From NCBI GenBank assembly GCA_910579145.1, contig CAJTTQ010000048.1, positions 1 to 21,419 of the forward strand: a DNA stretch of 21,419 nt, given 5' to 3'. The notes beneath the pieces are model-generated. The model was given only the letters and a program-made list of their open reading frames with translations. It searched no databases and was not told where the DNA came from. Below are positions 1 to 7,717 of the stretch, in pieces. Each line of letters begins with the position of its first letter. The stretch's first letter is position 1. The stretch is from an uncultured Eubacterium sp. (lineage in GTDB: Bacteria; Bacillota; Clostridia; Lachnospirales; Lachnospiraceae). Made by a program: the position numbers and the translations under genes.

Positions 1-625
1 TAAACGCATACTCCCTGAAATGACCGTGCAGCTCGCGTGAAAAAATCTCCCTGCTGCTCTCTCCAAAAATGTAAGAACAATTACTCTTTTCTGCCATCTT
101 TCTTGCCACGATCAAATCCGTTTCATTTTCTGCATGCTCCGCAATCAGTTCATTCAAACGCACTTTTGGCTTAAAAATAGCTTTCTCATCCTCACGGATA
201 TAATCCATAAAGGCAGTTTTATTTGACCGCTCCCCCCCTGACGTCTTTGCCAGGGAAAGTGTTTCCCTTTCAATCTGTACTCCCTTCTCTATCTTTTTAA
301 CATAAACTTTATACCCGACCTCATACATAACATCACCGACAGAAATGCAGAAATCGGCAAAAATGCTCGTATGTTCCAAACCCGCACCAATATAATCTGA
401 CATACTGTCGCGCAACGGCTGTCCCACCATGATATTCTGCAAAAAAAATAACGTATCGATCGCCGCCGTCTTCCCCGAACCATTTTGCCCATATATTCCT
501 AACACTTCTGAACCGGAAACATGAGACTCTCTGCGAAACACGTTTGGCATCGTCAGTTTCCCACAGCCTACATTTTTCATGTTATGCAATTCCAGAGATG
601 CCAGTCGAACTATTATGTTATCCAT
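1..625 (-). CDS. AAA-type ATPase, N-terminal part (truncated by window edge)
   Basis: The reading frame is open from an ATG at 625 to the window edge, giving 208 codons with no stop, so the C-terminus is missing. A strong GGAGG lies 7-8 nt upstream of the ATG. Residues around 51-58 form a Walker A motif (GQNGSGKT) after a beta-strand-like VLGIY, preceded by an N-terminal strand (LASLELHNMKNVG). This is the usual start of SMC/RecF-like AAA ATPases of the AAA_15/AAA_21 kind. Walker B and any fused nuclease or TOPRIM domain would lie outside the window, so the function cannot be assigned. Some relatives are phage-defence ATPases (OLD, RloC, PtuA types), but that is only a possibility here. The gene is more AT-rich than its neighbours (22/60 G+C at 121-180 and 28/60 at 361-420, against 42/60 at 781-840 in rpe), which suggests a different origin. 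It has its own promoter. Confidence 0.8.
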   Translation of the reverse strand, partial: MDNIIVRLASLELHNMKNVGCGKLTMPNVFRRESHVSGSEVLGIYGQNGSGKTAAIDTLFFLQNIMVGQPLRDSMSDYIGAGLEHTSIFADFCISVGDVMYEVGYKVYVKKIEKGVQIERETLSLAKTSGGERSNKTAFMDYIREDEKAIFKPKVRLNELIAEHAENETDLIVARKMAEKSNCSYIFGESSREIFSRELHGHFREYAF

Positions 626-648
626 ATGTCATCCTCCATCCTGCTACT

Positions 649-677
649 ATTTTATCACCTCTCCCTTACTTTATCAA
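649..677 (-). promoter_or_regulatory. Promoter of the AAA ATPase gene
   Basis: On the minus strand TTGATA (677-672) is followed after exactly 17 nt by TAAAAT (654-649). Both hexamers match the sigma-A consensus at 5 of 6 positions. The start codon at 625 lies about 24 nt beyond the -10, leaving room for a short leader with the GGAGG site. The ATPase gene is therefore probably its own transcription unit rather than the last gene of the rpe operon. Confidence 0.65.
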
Positions 678-721
678 TAGTTTTCTCAAATTAGTCATTT
701 TTTATTCCAAATTCCCGAAAA

Positions 722-1390
722 TCATTTCTCCTCATACCCCCCCAAAATCCCCTTAAACCGCTTCACGTTCTCGGCGATATCCCCGCGGAACACCTTCGTC
801 CCCGCCACCGCGACATTGGCACCGGCATCGAGCACCTCGACCAGCGTTTCAAAATTCACGCCGCCGTCCACCTCGATATCGACCGCGTACCCTTTTTCCT
901 CAATATAGTCCCGGAGCTGCCGGATCTTATCAAACGTATCCCGGCGGATCTTCTGTCCGCCATACCCCGGCTCTACCGTCATGATCAGCACCATATACAA
1001 CTTCGGAAGCAGCGGCAGGACATCCGTCAGATCCGTCTCCGGCTTTATCGAAACCGCCGCCTTTTTTCCCAAACTAATAATTTCATTGATCGTCTTTTCG
1101 AGATCCGCACACGCTTCCACATGAACTGTGATCCCGTCCGCCCCCGCCTCGGCAAAAGGCTTCACATAGCGGATCGGCTCTTCCACCATCAAATGTACAT
1201 CAAAAAACGTATCCACGCATTTGCGGATACCAGCCACGACCGGCACACCAAACGATATGTTCGGTACAAACATGCCATCCATAATATCAATGTGTATGTA
1301 ATCGGCTCCCGCCTCGCTCACAGCTGCCAGTTCGTCTCCGAGCCGGGATACATCTGCCGCAAGGATTGACGGCGATAATTTGTAATCCAT
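722..1390 (-). CDS. rpe: Ribulose-phosphate 3-epimerase
   Basis: This cytosolic TIM-barrel enzyme interconverts ribulose 5-phosphate and xylulose 5-phosphate in the pentose phosphate pathway. The 222-residue length is normal for the family. Signature segments are seen in order: LSPSILAAD at the N-terminus, HIDIMDGMFVPNISFG (substrate and metal binding His and Asp), DVHLMVEEP, the phosphate-loop VEPGYGGQ and DVEIEVDGGVN with the catalytic Asp. The frame extends 22 codons further upstream, but the ATG at 1390 begins the conserved sequence and is preceded by AGGGGAA, so it is chosen. It lies 41 nt after rsgA, in the order seen in Bacillus and clostridia. The usual next gene in many Firmicutes, thiN (thiamine pyrophosphokinase), is absent; the AAA ATPase gene follows instead. 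No clear terminator was seen in the 96 nt after the stop. Confidence 0.95.
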   Translation of the reverse strand: MDYKLSPSILAADVSRLGDELAAVSEAGADYIHIDIMDGMFVPNISFGVPVVAGIRKCVDTFFDVHLMVEEPIRYVKPFAEAGADGITVHVEACADLEKTINEIISLGKKAAVSIKPETDLTDVLPLLPKLYMVLIMTVEPGYGGQKIRRDTFDKIRQLRDYIEEKGYAVDIEVDGGVNFETLVEVLDAGANVAVAGTKVFRGDIAENVKRFKGILGGYEEK

Positions 1391-1431
1391 AGGTTCCCCT
1401 CTTTTCTTTTTCTGCACATCAGACCCTCTGA

Positions 1432-2334
1432 TCAGGTATATTTCCTCTCTTCCCACTCTTTCAATTCCCCGAACAGCTGGACATAATTTTCATACCGCAC
1501 CGGATTTAAAAATCCCTGCTCCAGCGCCTCCTTCACCTTGCAGCCGGGTTCATGCGTATGTGAGCACCCCATAAACCGGCACTGGCCCTCGTAAGGCGCA
1601 AATTCTGTAAAATAATGTCTCAGTTCTTCTTTTTCCATATCGGGGATACGCAGGGAACTAAATCCCGGCGTATCAAACAAATAGGTCTTTTTTCCGATAC
1701 AAAACAGCTCGGAATGCCTCGTTGTATGCCGTCCCCGGCCAATCTTCTCACTGACCGTCCCGGTCTTCGACGCCGCTTCTGGATAAATTTCATTGAGGAT
1801 GCTCGATTTGCCGACGCCGGACGGCCCGGCCAGAACCGTCGTCCTGCCTTCCAGCCGCCGGCGCAGTCCGTCCAAACCGATCCGTTCTTTACTGCTCACA
1901 AAAAGGACTTCATTGGCGCACTTTTCATACACGTTCCGCAGACGATCCTCTTCGTCCTTCGAAACAATATCCAGCTTATTGAAACAGATCGCCGTCTCAA
2001 TCCCCTGTATCCCCATCATCACGAGAAACCGGTCGAGCAGGTTCAGGTTCGGCATCGGATCCGCCATCGCAAACAGCACCAGCGCCTGGTCCACATTGGC
2101 GACCTCCGGCCGGATGAGACAGTTTTTCCGCGGCAGGATCTCCTCGATATTTCCCCACTTCTGTTCGTCTGAAATGACCTGGATCCTCACATCATCCCCG
2201 ACGAGGGGCTTTACCTTATCTTTGCGAAACAGCCCCTTTGCCTTACATTCATACTGCCAGCTGCTGCCATCCGCTTCACAGTCCACGTAGTAAAAACCAC
2301 CGATCCCTTTTACGATCTTACCTGTTCGCTCCAT
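1432..2334 (-). CDS. rsgA: Ribosome small-subunit-dependent GTPase A
   Basis: RsgA (YjeQ/YloQ) is a circularly permuted GTPase that binds the 30S subunit and acts late in its assembly. The 300-residue protein has an N-terminal OB fold (about residues 1-65), the permuted G domain with NKLD (G4), the P-loop GPSGVGKSS (G1), the switch segment GRGRHTTR and DTPGF (G3). A C-terminal zinc site is formed by C..(5)..C.H......C in CRFMGCSHTHEPGC. The ATG at 2334 overlaps the prkC stop by one base (TGATG) and AGAGGG lies upstream inside prkC, so translation is probably coupled. In Bacillus subtilis the neighbouring kinase phosphorylates this GTPase, so the pairing with prkC makes functional sense. Confidence 0.96.
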   Translation of the reverse strand: MERTGKIVKGIGGFYYVDCEADGSSWQYECKAKGLFRKDKVKPLVGDDVRIQVISDEQKWGNIEEILPRKNCLIRPEVANVDQALVLFAMADPMPNLNLLDRFLVMMGIQGIETAICFNKLDIVSKDEEDRLRNVYEKCANEVLFVSSKERIGLDGLRRRLEGRTTVLAGPSGVGKSSILNEIYPEAASKTGTVSEKIGRGRHTTRHSELFCIGKKTYLFDTPGFSSLRIPDMEKEELRHYFTEFAPYEGQCRFMGCSHTHEPGCKVKEALEQGFLNPVRYENYVQLFGELKEWEERKYT

Positions 2335-4385
2335 CAGCTGGCAACCCTCTTAAACGTGATCGAATACGTATCCACAACCGCTCCGCTCCGATACACGCTG
2401 ATCTTTCCGGTATTGGCGCTCTTTCCTGTCACCTGGAGCGTATACGGGAACTGGTTCGGCCCGAGTGTTACTTTCTTAATCGACGTATCCTTGCCATCCT
2501 GCGTCAGGACAAATTCAAACTCTTCCGCCGGATCCTCTGGATAGTCAAACGGATTATTGATCGTTACCGTTCCCTCATACGTATACGTCTGTTCTTCCCC
2601 GAGACTGAGCGTTATATCGACCGTCGTTCCCTGTTCCACCTGCGTGTTTTTCGACACGCTCTGCACGCAAACCCGGTTTTTCTGTACCGACGAATAGCTG
2701 GTAGACTCCGATCCAAGTTCCAATCCTACCTTTTTCAGCTCCCGTCTGGCCTGGCTTCTGGTCAGTCCGATCAGGTTCGGCACCTTCGCGTATTTCGTTT
2801 CCTCACCCTTACTCGGATAGATCGTGATCTCGTCCCCTTTATCCGTCTTTTTGCCCGCGGCCGGTTTCGTGTACGCCACCCTTCCGACCGGCTGGCTGCT
2901 GTATACGTCAGCGCCCTGTGTCACGGTAAATCCTTTTTCCTGGAGCGCGTTGATCGCATCCGTGATCGTCTTTCCTGTCGTATCCGGTACGGAAATCTGT
3001 TCCTTTCCGGTGCTGACGACGACTTCTACCTGATCGCCGTCCTTCATCGCCGTTCCCGCCGCCGGATTCGTGCGGATGACCCTTCCTTTCTCGATGTCAT
3101 CCGAAGCTTCTTCCATATACGTCACATCAAAATCGTGATTTCCGAGATCCGTAGCCACGTCATCTTTTAACCGGTCCTCATAATCCGGAAGGGTAAACGT
3201 TTCGCTGTCCGCTGTCGCCCCCGGTGCCGCTGACTCGGTCACAGCCGTCTGATTCCCGTCATCGCTGCCCTCGCCATTATCGTTAGATATGCCCCAAAGA
3301 CCGATAAAACGCCCTAACATATAAATAACGACGAGACCGATGATGATCGCCACCGCGATACTTCCAAAGACAAGCGCTTTCTCTAACTTCGGATCCACAT
3401 CCGACTTATCTTCCTCTTCCTCGCGCCCATCAGCGGCCTCCTCTTCGTCCGCCGTCTGGACATGGCCGCTGCGCGAAGCATGTTTCAGCGTATTCACATC
3501 ATCTTTTGACATGAGGATCGTTCCGCCATTTCCATACAGATTACCAATCACCCCGTACTCACCGTCGGGTTCCTGGAGAAATCTCTTTAAGTCAGCGATC
3601 AGGTCAACCGCCGACAGATAGCGCAGTTCCGTTTTTTTCTGCATACATTTATTCACAATATTGCTAAGTCCTTTCGGAATCGACGCATCCAGCGCGGCAA
3701 GCGGCACCGCGTCCTCCTGGATATGGGCGAGGGCGATCGCCACTGCGCTCTCCCCGGTAAACGGAAGATCCCCGCTCAGCATCTCATACATCGTGACACC
3801 GAGCGAATAAATATCACTCTTTTCATCGCTGTACCCGCCGCGCGCCTGCTCGGGAGAAATGTAATGCACCGACCCCATCGCGTTCGCGGTGATCGTATTC
3901 GAACTGGCCGCCTTCGCGATACCAAAATCTGACACCTTCGCCGTACCGTCCCTGGCGATCAGTATATTCTGCGGCTTCACATCGCGGTGCACGATGTTGT
4001 TGCGGTGCGCCGCGTCCAGTCCATTTGCGATCTGAAGGGAGATCCCTACCGCTTCCTTGACCGAAAGTTTCCCCTTCTCCTCGATATATTTTTTTAACGT
4101 GATCCCATCCACCAATTCCACCACGATATAATACAGTCCGTCTTCCTCACCCACATCATAAATGCCAACAATATTCGGATGGGACATGCTGGCGATCGCC
4201 TGCGCCTCTCCGCGGAACTTGGCAACAAATTTCGTATCCTCACTATACTCCTGTTTTAATATCTTGATCGCGACAAATCGGTTCAACCGGTGGCATTTGG
4301 CACGAAACACGTCCGCCATGCCGCCGCTGCCGACCTTTTCCAAAATCTCATACCGGTCGCCAATAATGGTTCCTATACTTACCAA
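2334..4385 (-). CDS. prkC: Stk1/PrkC family Ser/Thr protein kinase with PASTA repeats
   Basis: This is a membrane-anchored eukaryotic-type kinase that senses peptidoglycan fragments through extracellular PASTA domains. Numbered from an upstream in-frame ATG at 4400, the kinase domain spans about 17-276 with the Gly-rich GSGGMADV, the catalytic Lys46 in VAIK, HRD at 138-140 and DFG at 158-160. An acidic juxtamembrane stretch (about 318-338) precedes one transmembrane helix (about 343-362). Three PASTA repeats follow (about 400-466, 467-533, 535-602), then a beta-rich C-terminal domain (605-688) like the extra domain of B. subtilis PrkC. The start is chosen as TTG at 4385, because a GGAGGAA sequence (4398-4392) overlaps the upstream ATG and sits 8 nt before the TTG, while the ATG itself has no ribosome site. 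That gives 683 residues. It follows its phosphatase gene prpC and overlaps rsgA by one base. Confidence 0.95.
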   Translation of the reverse strand: MVSIGTIIGDRYEILEKVGSGGMADVFRAKCHRLNRFVAIKILKQEYSEDTKFVAKFRGEAQAIASMSHPNIVGIYDVGEEDGLYYIVVELVDGITLKKYIEEKGKLSVKEAVGISLQIANGLDAAHRNNIVHRDVKPQNILIARDGTAKVSDFGIAKAASSNTITANAMGSVHYISPEQARGGYSDEKSDIYSLGVTMYEMLSGDLPFTGESAVAIALAHIQEDAVPLAALDASIPKGLSNIVNKCMQKKTELRYLSAVDLIADLKRFLQEPDGEYGVIGNLYGNGGTILMSKDDVNTLKHASRSGHVQTADEEEAADGREEEEDKSDVDPKLEKALVFGSIAVAIIIGLVVIYMLGRFIGLWGISNDNGEGSDDGNQTAVTESAAPGATADSETFTLPDYEDRLKDDVATDLGNHDFDVTYMEEASDDIEKGRVIRTNPAAGTAMKDGDQVEVVVSTGKEQISVPDTTGKTITDAINALQEKGFTVTQGADVYSSQPVGRVAYTKPAAGKKTDKGDEITIYPSKGEETKYAKVPNLIGLTRSQARRELKKVGLELGSESTSYSSVQKNRVCVQSVSKNTQVEQGTTVDITLSLGEEQTYTYEGTVTINNPFDYPEDPAEEFEFVLTQDGKDTSIKKVTLGPNQFPYTLQVTGKSANTGKISVYRSGAVVDTYSITFKRVAS

Positions 4386-4416
4386 AACAAATTCCTCCAT
4401 TCTGTCAATACTGAAA

Positions 4417-5139
4417 CTATATCCGAACTAAGACAACACTGATATTATCCTTTCCACCGGCTTCGTTTGCCTCTTTCACCAACAGTTCCCCCACCCGTCT
4501 CATATCATCTCGATTCTGCTTCAAGATCGACTCGATCCGGTCGTCCTCGAGCATGTTCGATAATCCGTCCGAACACAACAAGAGCACGTCCCCTTCGTCC
4601 ACTTCAATTTCAAAGCAATCCGCTTTTACCATGCTGTCTGTTCCAAGAGCTCGTGTTATGATATTTTTATTGGGATGCGTACGCATATCTTCTTTCTGGA
4701 TCTTACCAGACTGAACCATCTCTTCTACGAGCGAATGATCCACTGTCACCTGCTTTAACGTATCTTTACATACATACAGCCGTGAATCACCCACATTGAT
4801 CACGTAAACCGTATCCCCTAACACCACGGCGGCAACGATCGTCGTTCCCATCCCGTACAATGCTACGTTTTCCAGCGAAGCATCGTACACCGTTTCATTG
4901 GCAACGGCCACTGCCTGTTCCAATATTCCGATCGGCGTTACTTTTGTACTTTTTTCAATCTGTGAGACAACTTCCTCCACACACATCCGCGAGGCGGTAT
5001 CTCCTGCATTGTGGCCGCCCATTCCGTCAGCCACAATAAACAGATTCGGGAAACTTCCAACCGCGTGTTCCTGACAGAACACATAGTCCTGATTTGCGTC
5101 TCTTGTGCGCCCCGTATCTGTTATAGAAAATGTTTGCAC
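4417..5139 (-). CDS. prpC: PP2C-family protein phosphatase, partner of PrkC
   Basis: This metal-dependent Ser/Thr phosphatase reverses phosphorylation by the adjacent PASTA kinase. The 240-residue length fits bacterial PrpC/Stp1. Metal-binding motifs are visible in order: RDANQDY near residue 13, VADGMGGHNAGD at 37-47, NVGDSRLYV, the DHSLVEEM loop, LLCSDGLSNML and the final GGKDNISVVLV. Translation starts at GTG (5139), supported by a near-perfect AAGGAGG 7 nt upstream. It sits 38 nt after rlmN and directly before prkC, the standard Firmicute order, so phosphatase and kinase are presumably co-expressed. Confidence 0.96.
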   Translation of the reverse strand: MQTFSITDTGRTRDANQDYVFCQEHAVGSFPNLFIVADGMGGHNAGDTASRMCVEEVVSQIEKSTKVTPIGILEQAVAVANETVYDASLENVALYGMGTTIVAAVVLGDTVYVINVGDSRLYVCKDTLKQVTVDHSLVEEMVQSGKIQKEDMRTHPNKNIITRALGTDSMVKADCFEIEVDEGDVLLLCSDGLSNMLEDDRIESILKQNRDDMRRVGELLVKEANEAGGKDNISVVLVRI

Positions 5140-5177
5140 AGTTTGACCTCCTTAGTCAGAGCGTACCAATGGCGCTG

Positions 5178-6227
5178 CTATTGCCCCTTCTGCATAAAAC
5201 GATTTCTAAGCTGGCCGCAAGCAGCATCAATATCGCTCCCCATCTCTCTTCTTATTGTAACATTTATCCCGTTCTTTTCAAGTATTATTTTAAAATCTCT
5301 TATGTTTTCTTCCTTCGACCGTCTCGTTTTTCGTTCCTTTACTTCATTGAGCGGAATGAGATTGACATGACAGTTCATGCCCTTTAACCGTCGGGCAAGC
5401 TCTGCCGCGTGGGCCTTCCCATCATTCACCCCGTCGATCATACTGTATTCAAAGGTCACTCTTCTTCCAGTATATGCGATATAATCCCGGCATGCTAAAA
5501 ATATTTCTTCCATCGAGTATTTTTTGGCCACCGGCATCGTTTTCCTGCGGATCTCATCATTCGGCGCATGAAGGCTGATCGCCAGCGTGACCTGCAGTTT
5601 TTCCTCCATCAGACGGCGGATCTGTTCGACAAGTCCGCACGTCGAAACCGTGATGTTGCGCTGGCTGATCCGGATTCCCTTTTCATTTGACAACAGCCGT
5701 ATAAAGCAAAGCAGATTGTCAAAATTATCAAGCGGCTCTCCCATCCCCATGACGATCACGTTAGAAACCCGCTGCCCAGTCTCTCGCTGGATCTCATAAA
5801 TCTGTGAGAGCATCTCACCCGCCGTCAGGTTCCTGATGAACCCGGTCAGCGTCGACGCGCAAAATGTACAACCCATCCGGCAGCCCACCTGTGAGGAGAC
5901 GCAGACGCTGTTCCCGTGGTGGTACTTCATCCAGACACTCTCGACGAGACTTCCATCCGCCAGCGAAAATAAATACTTTGCCGCATCCTGCCTCGCCGAC
6001 ACCTGCTTTTCCACGATCCGTACGCCCGAAACCATGTACCGTTCCGAGATCTGATCTAAAAGCAGCTTCGGCACATTCGACATATCGCCCAGATCCTGTA
6101 CTTGTTTCTTATGGATCCACTCGAACATCTGCCGGCCCCGGAAGGGTTTTTCACCATATTCCACCGCCAGATCGACCATTTGCTGTTCCTCCATGCTCCG
6201 CAGATCCGCCTTTTTCCTCTCTTTCAT
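5178..6227 (-). CDS. rlmN: Dual-specificity 23S rRNA/tRNA adenine-C2 methyltransferase
   Basis: RlmN is a radical SAM enzyme that methylates C2 of A2503 in 23S rRNA and of A37 in some tRNAs. The CxxxCxxC cluster motif (CRMGCTFC) is present, followed by STLTGFIRNLTAGE and the SAM-binding GMGEPLDNF. The methyl-carrying and resolving cysteines are expected in STCG and near the C-terminal REMGSDIDAACGQL. The chosen ATG at 6227 gives 349 residues, the usual length. It is preceded at 1 nt by a stop codon, the same TAA-A-ATG layout found after rsmB. An ATG 15 nt further upstream is open but has no spaced ribosome site. The first 16 codons are duplicated in the preceding 118 bp (see the repeat at 6165-6402). 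No strong Shine-Dalgarno is seen, so it probably relies on translational coupling. Confidence 0.94.
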   Translation of the reverse strand: MKERKKADLRSMEEQQMVDLAVEYGEKPFRGRQMFEWIHKKQVQDLGDMSNVPKLLLDQISERYMVSGVRIVEKQVSARQDAAKYLFSLADGSLVESVWMKYHHGNSVCVSSQVGCRMGCTFCASTLTGFIRNLTAGEMLSQIYEIQRETGQRVSNVIVMGMGEPLDNFDNLLCFIRLLSNEKGIRISQRNITVSTCGLVEQIRRLMEEKLQVTLAISLHAPNDEIRRKTMPVAKKYSMEEIFLACRDYIAYTGRRVTFEYSMIDGVNDGKAHAAELARRLKGMNCHVNLIPLNEVKERKTRRSKEENIRDFKIILEKNGINVTIRREMGSDIDAACGQLRNRFMQKGQ

Positions 6228-6402
6228 TTTACCGCACCGCATCCTTGTCTTTTATAAATTTGGCGGCAAAGAAGCCGTCACACGCCAGATTGACCAGCTG
6301 CTGTTCCTCCATGCTCCGCAGATCCGCCTTTTTCCTCTCTTTCATTTTACCGCACCGCATCCTTGTCTTTTATAAATTTGGCGGCAAAGAAGCCGTCACA
6401 CG
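6165..6402. repeat. 118-bp tandem duplication across the rsmB/rlmN junction
   Basis: Bases 6181-6284 and 6299-6402 are identical over 104 nt, with a unit offset of 118 nt. The similarity continues left: 6165-6180 and 6283-6298 match except at three positions. On the minus strand each copy holds the last 17 codons of rsmB, its stop, and the first 16 or more codons of rlmN. The right copy is the natural end of rsmB. The left copy carries the natural start of rlmN. The duplication leaves both flanking genes complete. Confidence 0.93.
6229..6345 (-). pseudogene. 38-codon chimeric ORF (RlmN N-terminus fused to RsmB C-terminus)
   Basis: The tandem duplication creates an ORF that starts at ATG 6345, one base after the rsmB stop, and ends with TAA at 6231-6229, one base before the rlmN ATG. 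Its first 16 residues are identical to the RlmN start (MKERKKADLRSMEEQQ). Five residues LVNLA follow, diverged from MVDLA in RlmN. The last 17 residues are identical to the RsmB C-terminus (ending KFIKDKDAVR). The unit length of 118 equals the 117-nt ORF plus one spacer base, so the stop-start spacing needed for coupled translation is kept exactly. A functional product is doubtful, but the ORF is probably translated as ribosomes pass from rsmB to rlmN. Confidence 0.55.
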
Positions 6403-7717
6403 ATTGGATCCCCGGCAGGATCTGGATCATTCCCCGCGCCGTCATGCCGTTTTTCAGCGCCTCGGGTAAATACTCATCCAAAGAGACCCGTTTCAGCGGC
6501 AGATGATTCTCGATCCAGTCCGCCACCTCTTCATTTTCGCGGGGATGTATTGTACACGTGCTGTAAACCAGCGTTCCGCCCGGCCGCAGCGCCGCGGCTG
6601 CCCCGGCTGCGATCTTTTTCTGAAGCTGCGCGAGTTCCCTGGCATGTTCCATCGCGTGGTACCGGATTTCTGGTTTTCTGCCGATGACGCCGATACCGGA
6701 ACACGGAACGTCCGCAAGTACGACGTCGGCGCGCCCGCTCCACTCCGCATCTATATCCACAGCGTCCCACTGCTCGATCGTAACATGCTCCGCCCGCAGC
6801 CTTTTTGCATTTTCCCGGAGACGGCGCAGTTTCTTTTGCGAAACATCCCTCGCGAGCACCGTTCCCCCGCCTTTCAAAAGATCGGCCGCGTGAAATGTTT
6901 TTCCGCCGGGACTGGCGCAGACATCCAACACAGTATCACCGGGCCGGATACCTGATATGAGTACCGGAAGCATCGAACTCTCATCCTGCACGACAAAATG
7001 TCCCTCGTCAAACCCGGGCAGCGACTCGATCCGCTCAAAATCCCGAATGATCAGGCTCGTATCCATATACACACCATCGGCGACGCATACGCCGGCCTGC
7101 GCCAGCTCTTCCCTGACCTGTTCGACCGACGCGTTCATCGTCTGCACCCGGATCGTAACGGGCCGGTTGTCATAAAACGAGGCAAAGATTTTTTCCGCCG
7201 TCTTCTTTCCGTACGCCTGTACGAGCATATGCGCCAGTTCTTCCGGCACTGAGTAGAGGACAGACAGCCGTTTTTCCGGCGTCGCTGCCCCCTGACAGGC
7301 CTTCCTTCGCAGCGTTTGATTTTCTTCCCGTGCGATACTCCGCAGAACCCCATTGACAAAGCCGCTCAGGCTGTCCCACCTTTTCTTTCTCGCCAATTTC
7401 ACCATTTCATTGCACGTAGCCGATGCCGGGACCGCATCCATAAACAGGATCTCATATGTCCCCATTCGTAAGATCGTGCGGATCGCCGGTTTCATTTTCA
7501 GGACCGGGATTTTGGAAAATAATTCGATCACCGCATCCAAAAAAAGCGCGCGCTCGATCGTACCATACGAAAGACGGCGTAAGAAGCTTTTTTCCTGTCT
7601 GGTAAATGCCTGTCCGTCCCTCTTCCTGCCCTGTTCTGCCAACAGATGGAACCGCTCATCGCTGTGTTCCCTTTGCTCCATCACCCCGTATATGATCTCA
7701 AAAGCTATCGTCCGCAA
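6347..7717 (-). CDS. rsmB: 16S rRNA (cytosine-967-C5)-methyltransferase
   Basis: RsmB (Sun) methylates C967 of 16S rRNA with SAM. The 456-residue protein has a NusB-like N-terminal RNA-binding domain (about 1-135) and a Rossmann methyltransferase domain. Motif I is DVCASPGGKT (265-274), motif IV is DVPCSGIG (336-343, Cys339) and motif VI is STCT (386-389) with the nucleophile Cys388. Translation starts at TTG (7717), supported by GAGAGGGAA upstream, and the gene overlaps the end of fmt by 20 nt. The 3' end lies inside the 118-bp tandem duplication but the full C-terminus is retained. Confidence 0.95.
   Translation of the reverse strand: MRTIAFEIIYGVMEQREHSDERFHLLAEQGRKRDGQAFTRQEKSFLRRLSYGTIERALFLDAVIELFSKIPVLKMKPAIRTILRMGTYEILFMDAVPASATCNEMVKLARKKRWDSLSGFVNGVLRSIAREENQTLRRKACQGAATPEKRLSVLYSVPEELAHMLVQAYGKKTAEKIFASFYDNRPVTIRVQTMNASVEQVREELAQAGVCVADGVYMDTSLIIRDFERIESLPGFDEGHFVVQDESSMLPVLISGIRPGDTVLDVCASPGGKTFHAADLLKGGGTVLARDVSQKKLRRLRENAKRLRAEHVTIEQWDAVDIDAEWSGRADVVLADVPCSGIGVIGRKPEIRYHAMEHARELAQLQKKIAAGAAAALRPGGTLVYSTCTIHPRENEEVADWIENHLPLKRVSLDEYLPEALKNGMTARGMIQILPGIQSCDGFFAAKFIKDKDAVR

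Noticed and set aside
544..756. Plus-strand open frame of 70 codons at the left side.
   Set aside because: It runs across the ATPase start, its promoter and the rpe end in antisense, with no ribosome site.
2238..3170. Long plus-strand open frame (310 codons) opposite prkC and the start of rsgA.
   Set aside because: It is antisense to strongly conserved genes, is rich in Arg/His as expected of a reverse-frame shadow, has no ribosome site and matches no family.
6228..6242. Upstream ATG (6242) as the rlmN start.
   Set aside because: It overlaps the duplicated rsmB tail, has no spaced ribosome site, and the same sequence in the other copy is inside rsmB coding sequence; ATG 6227 restores the natural junction.
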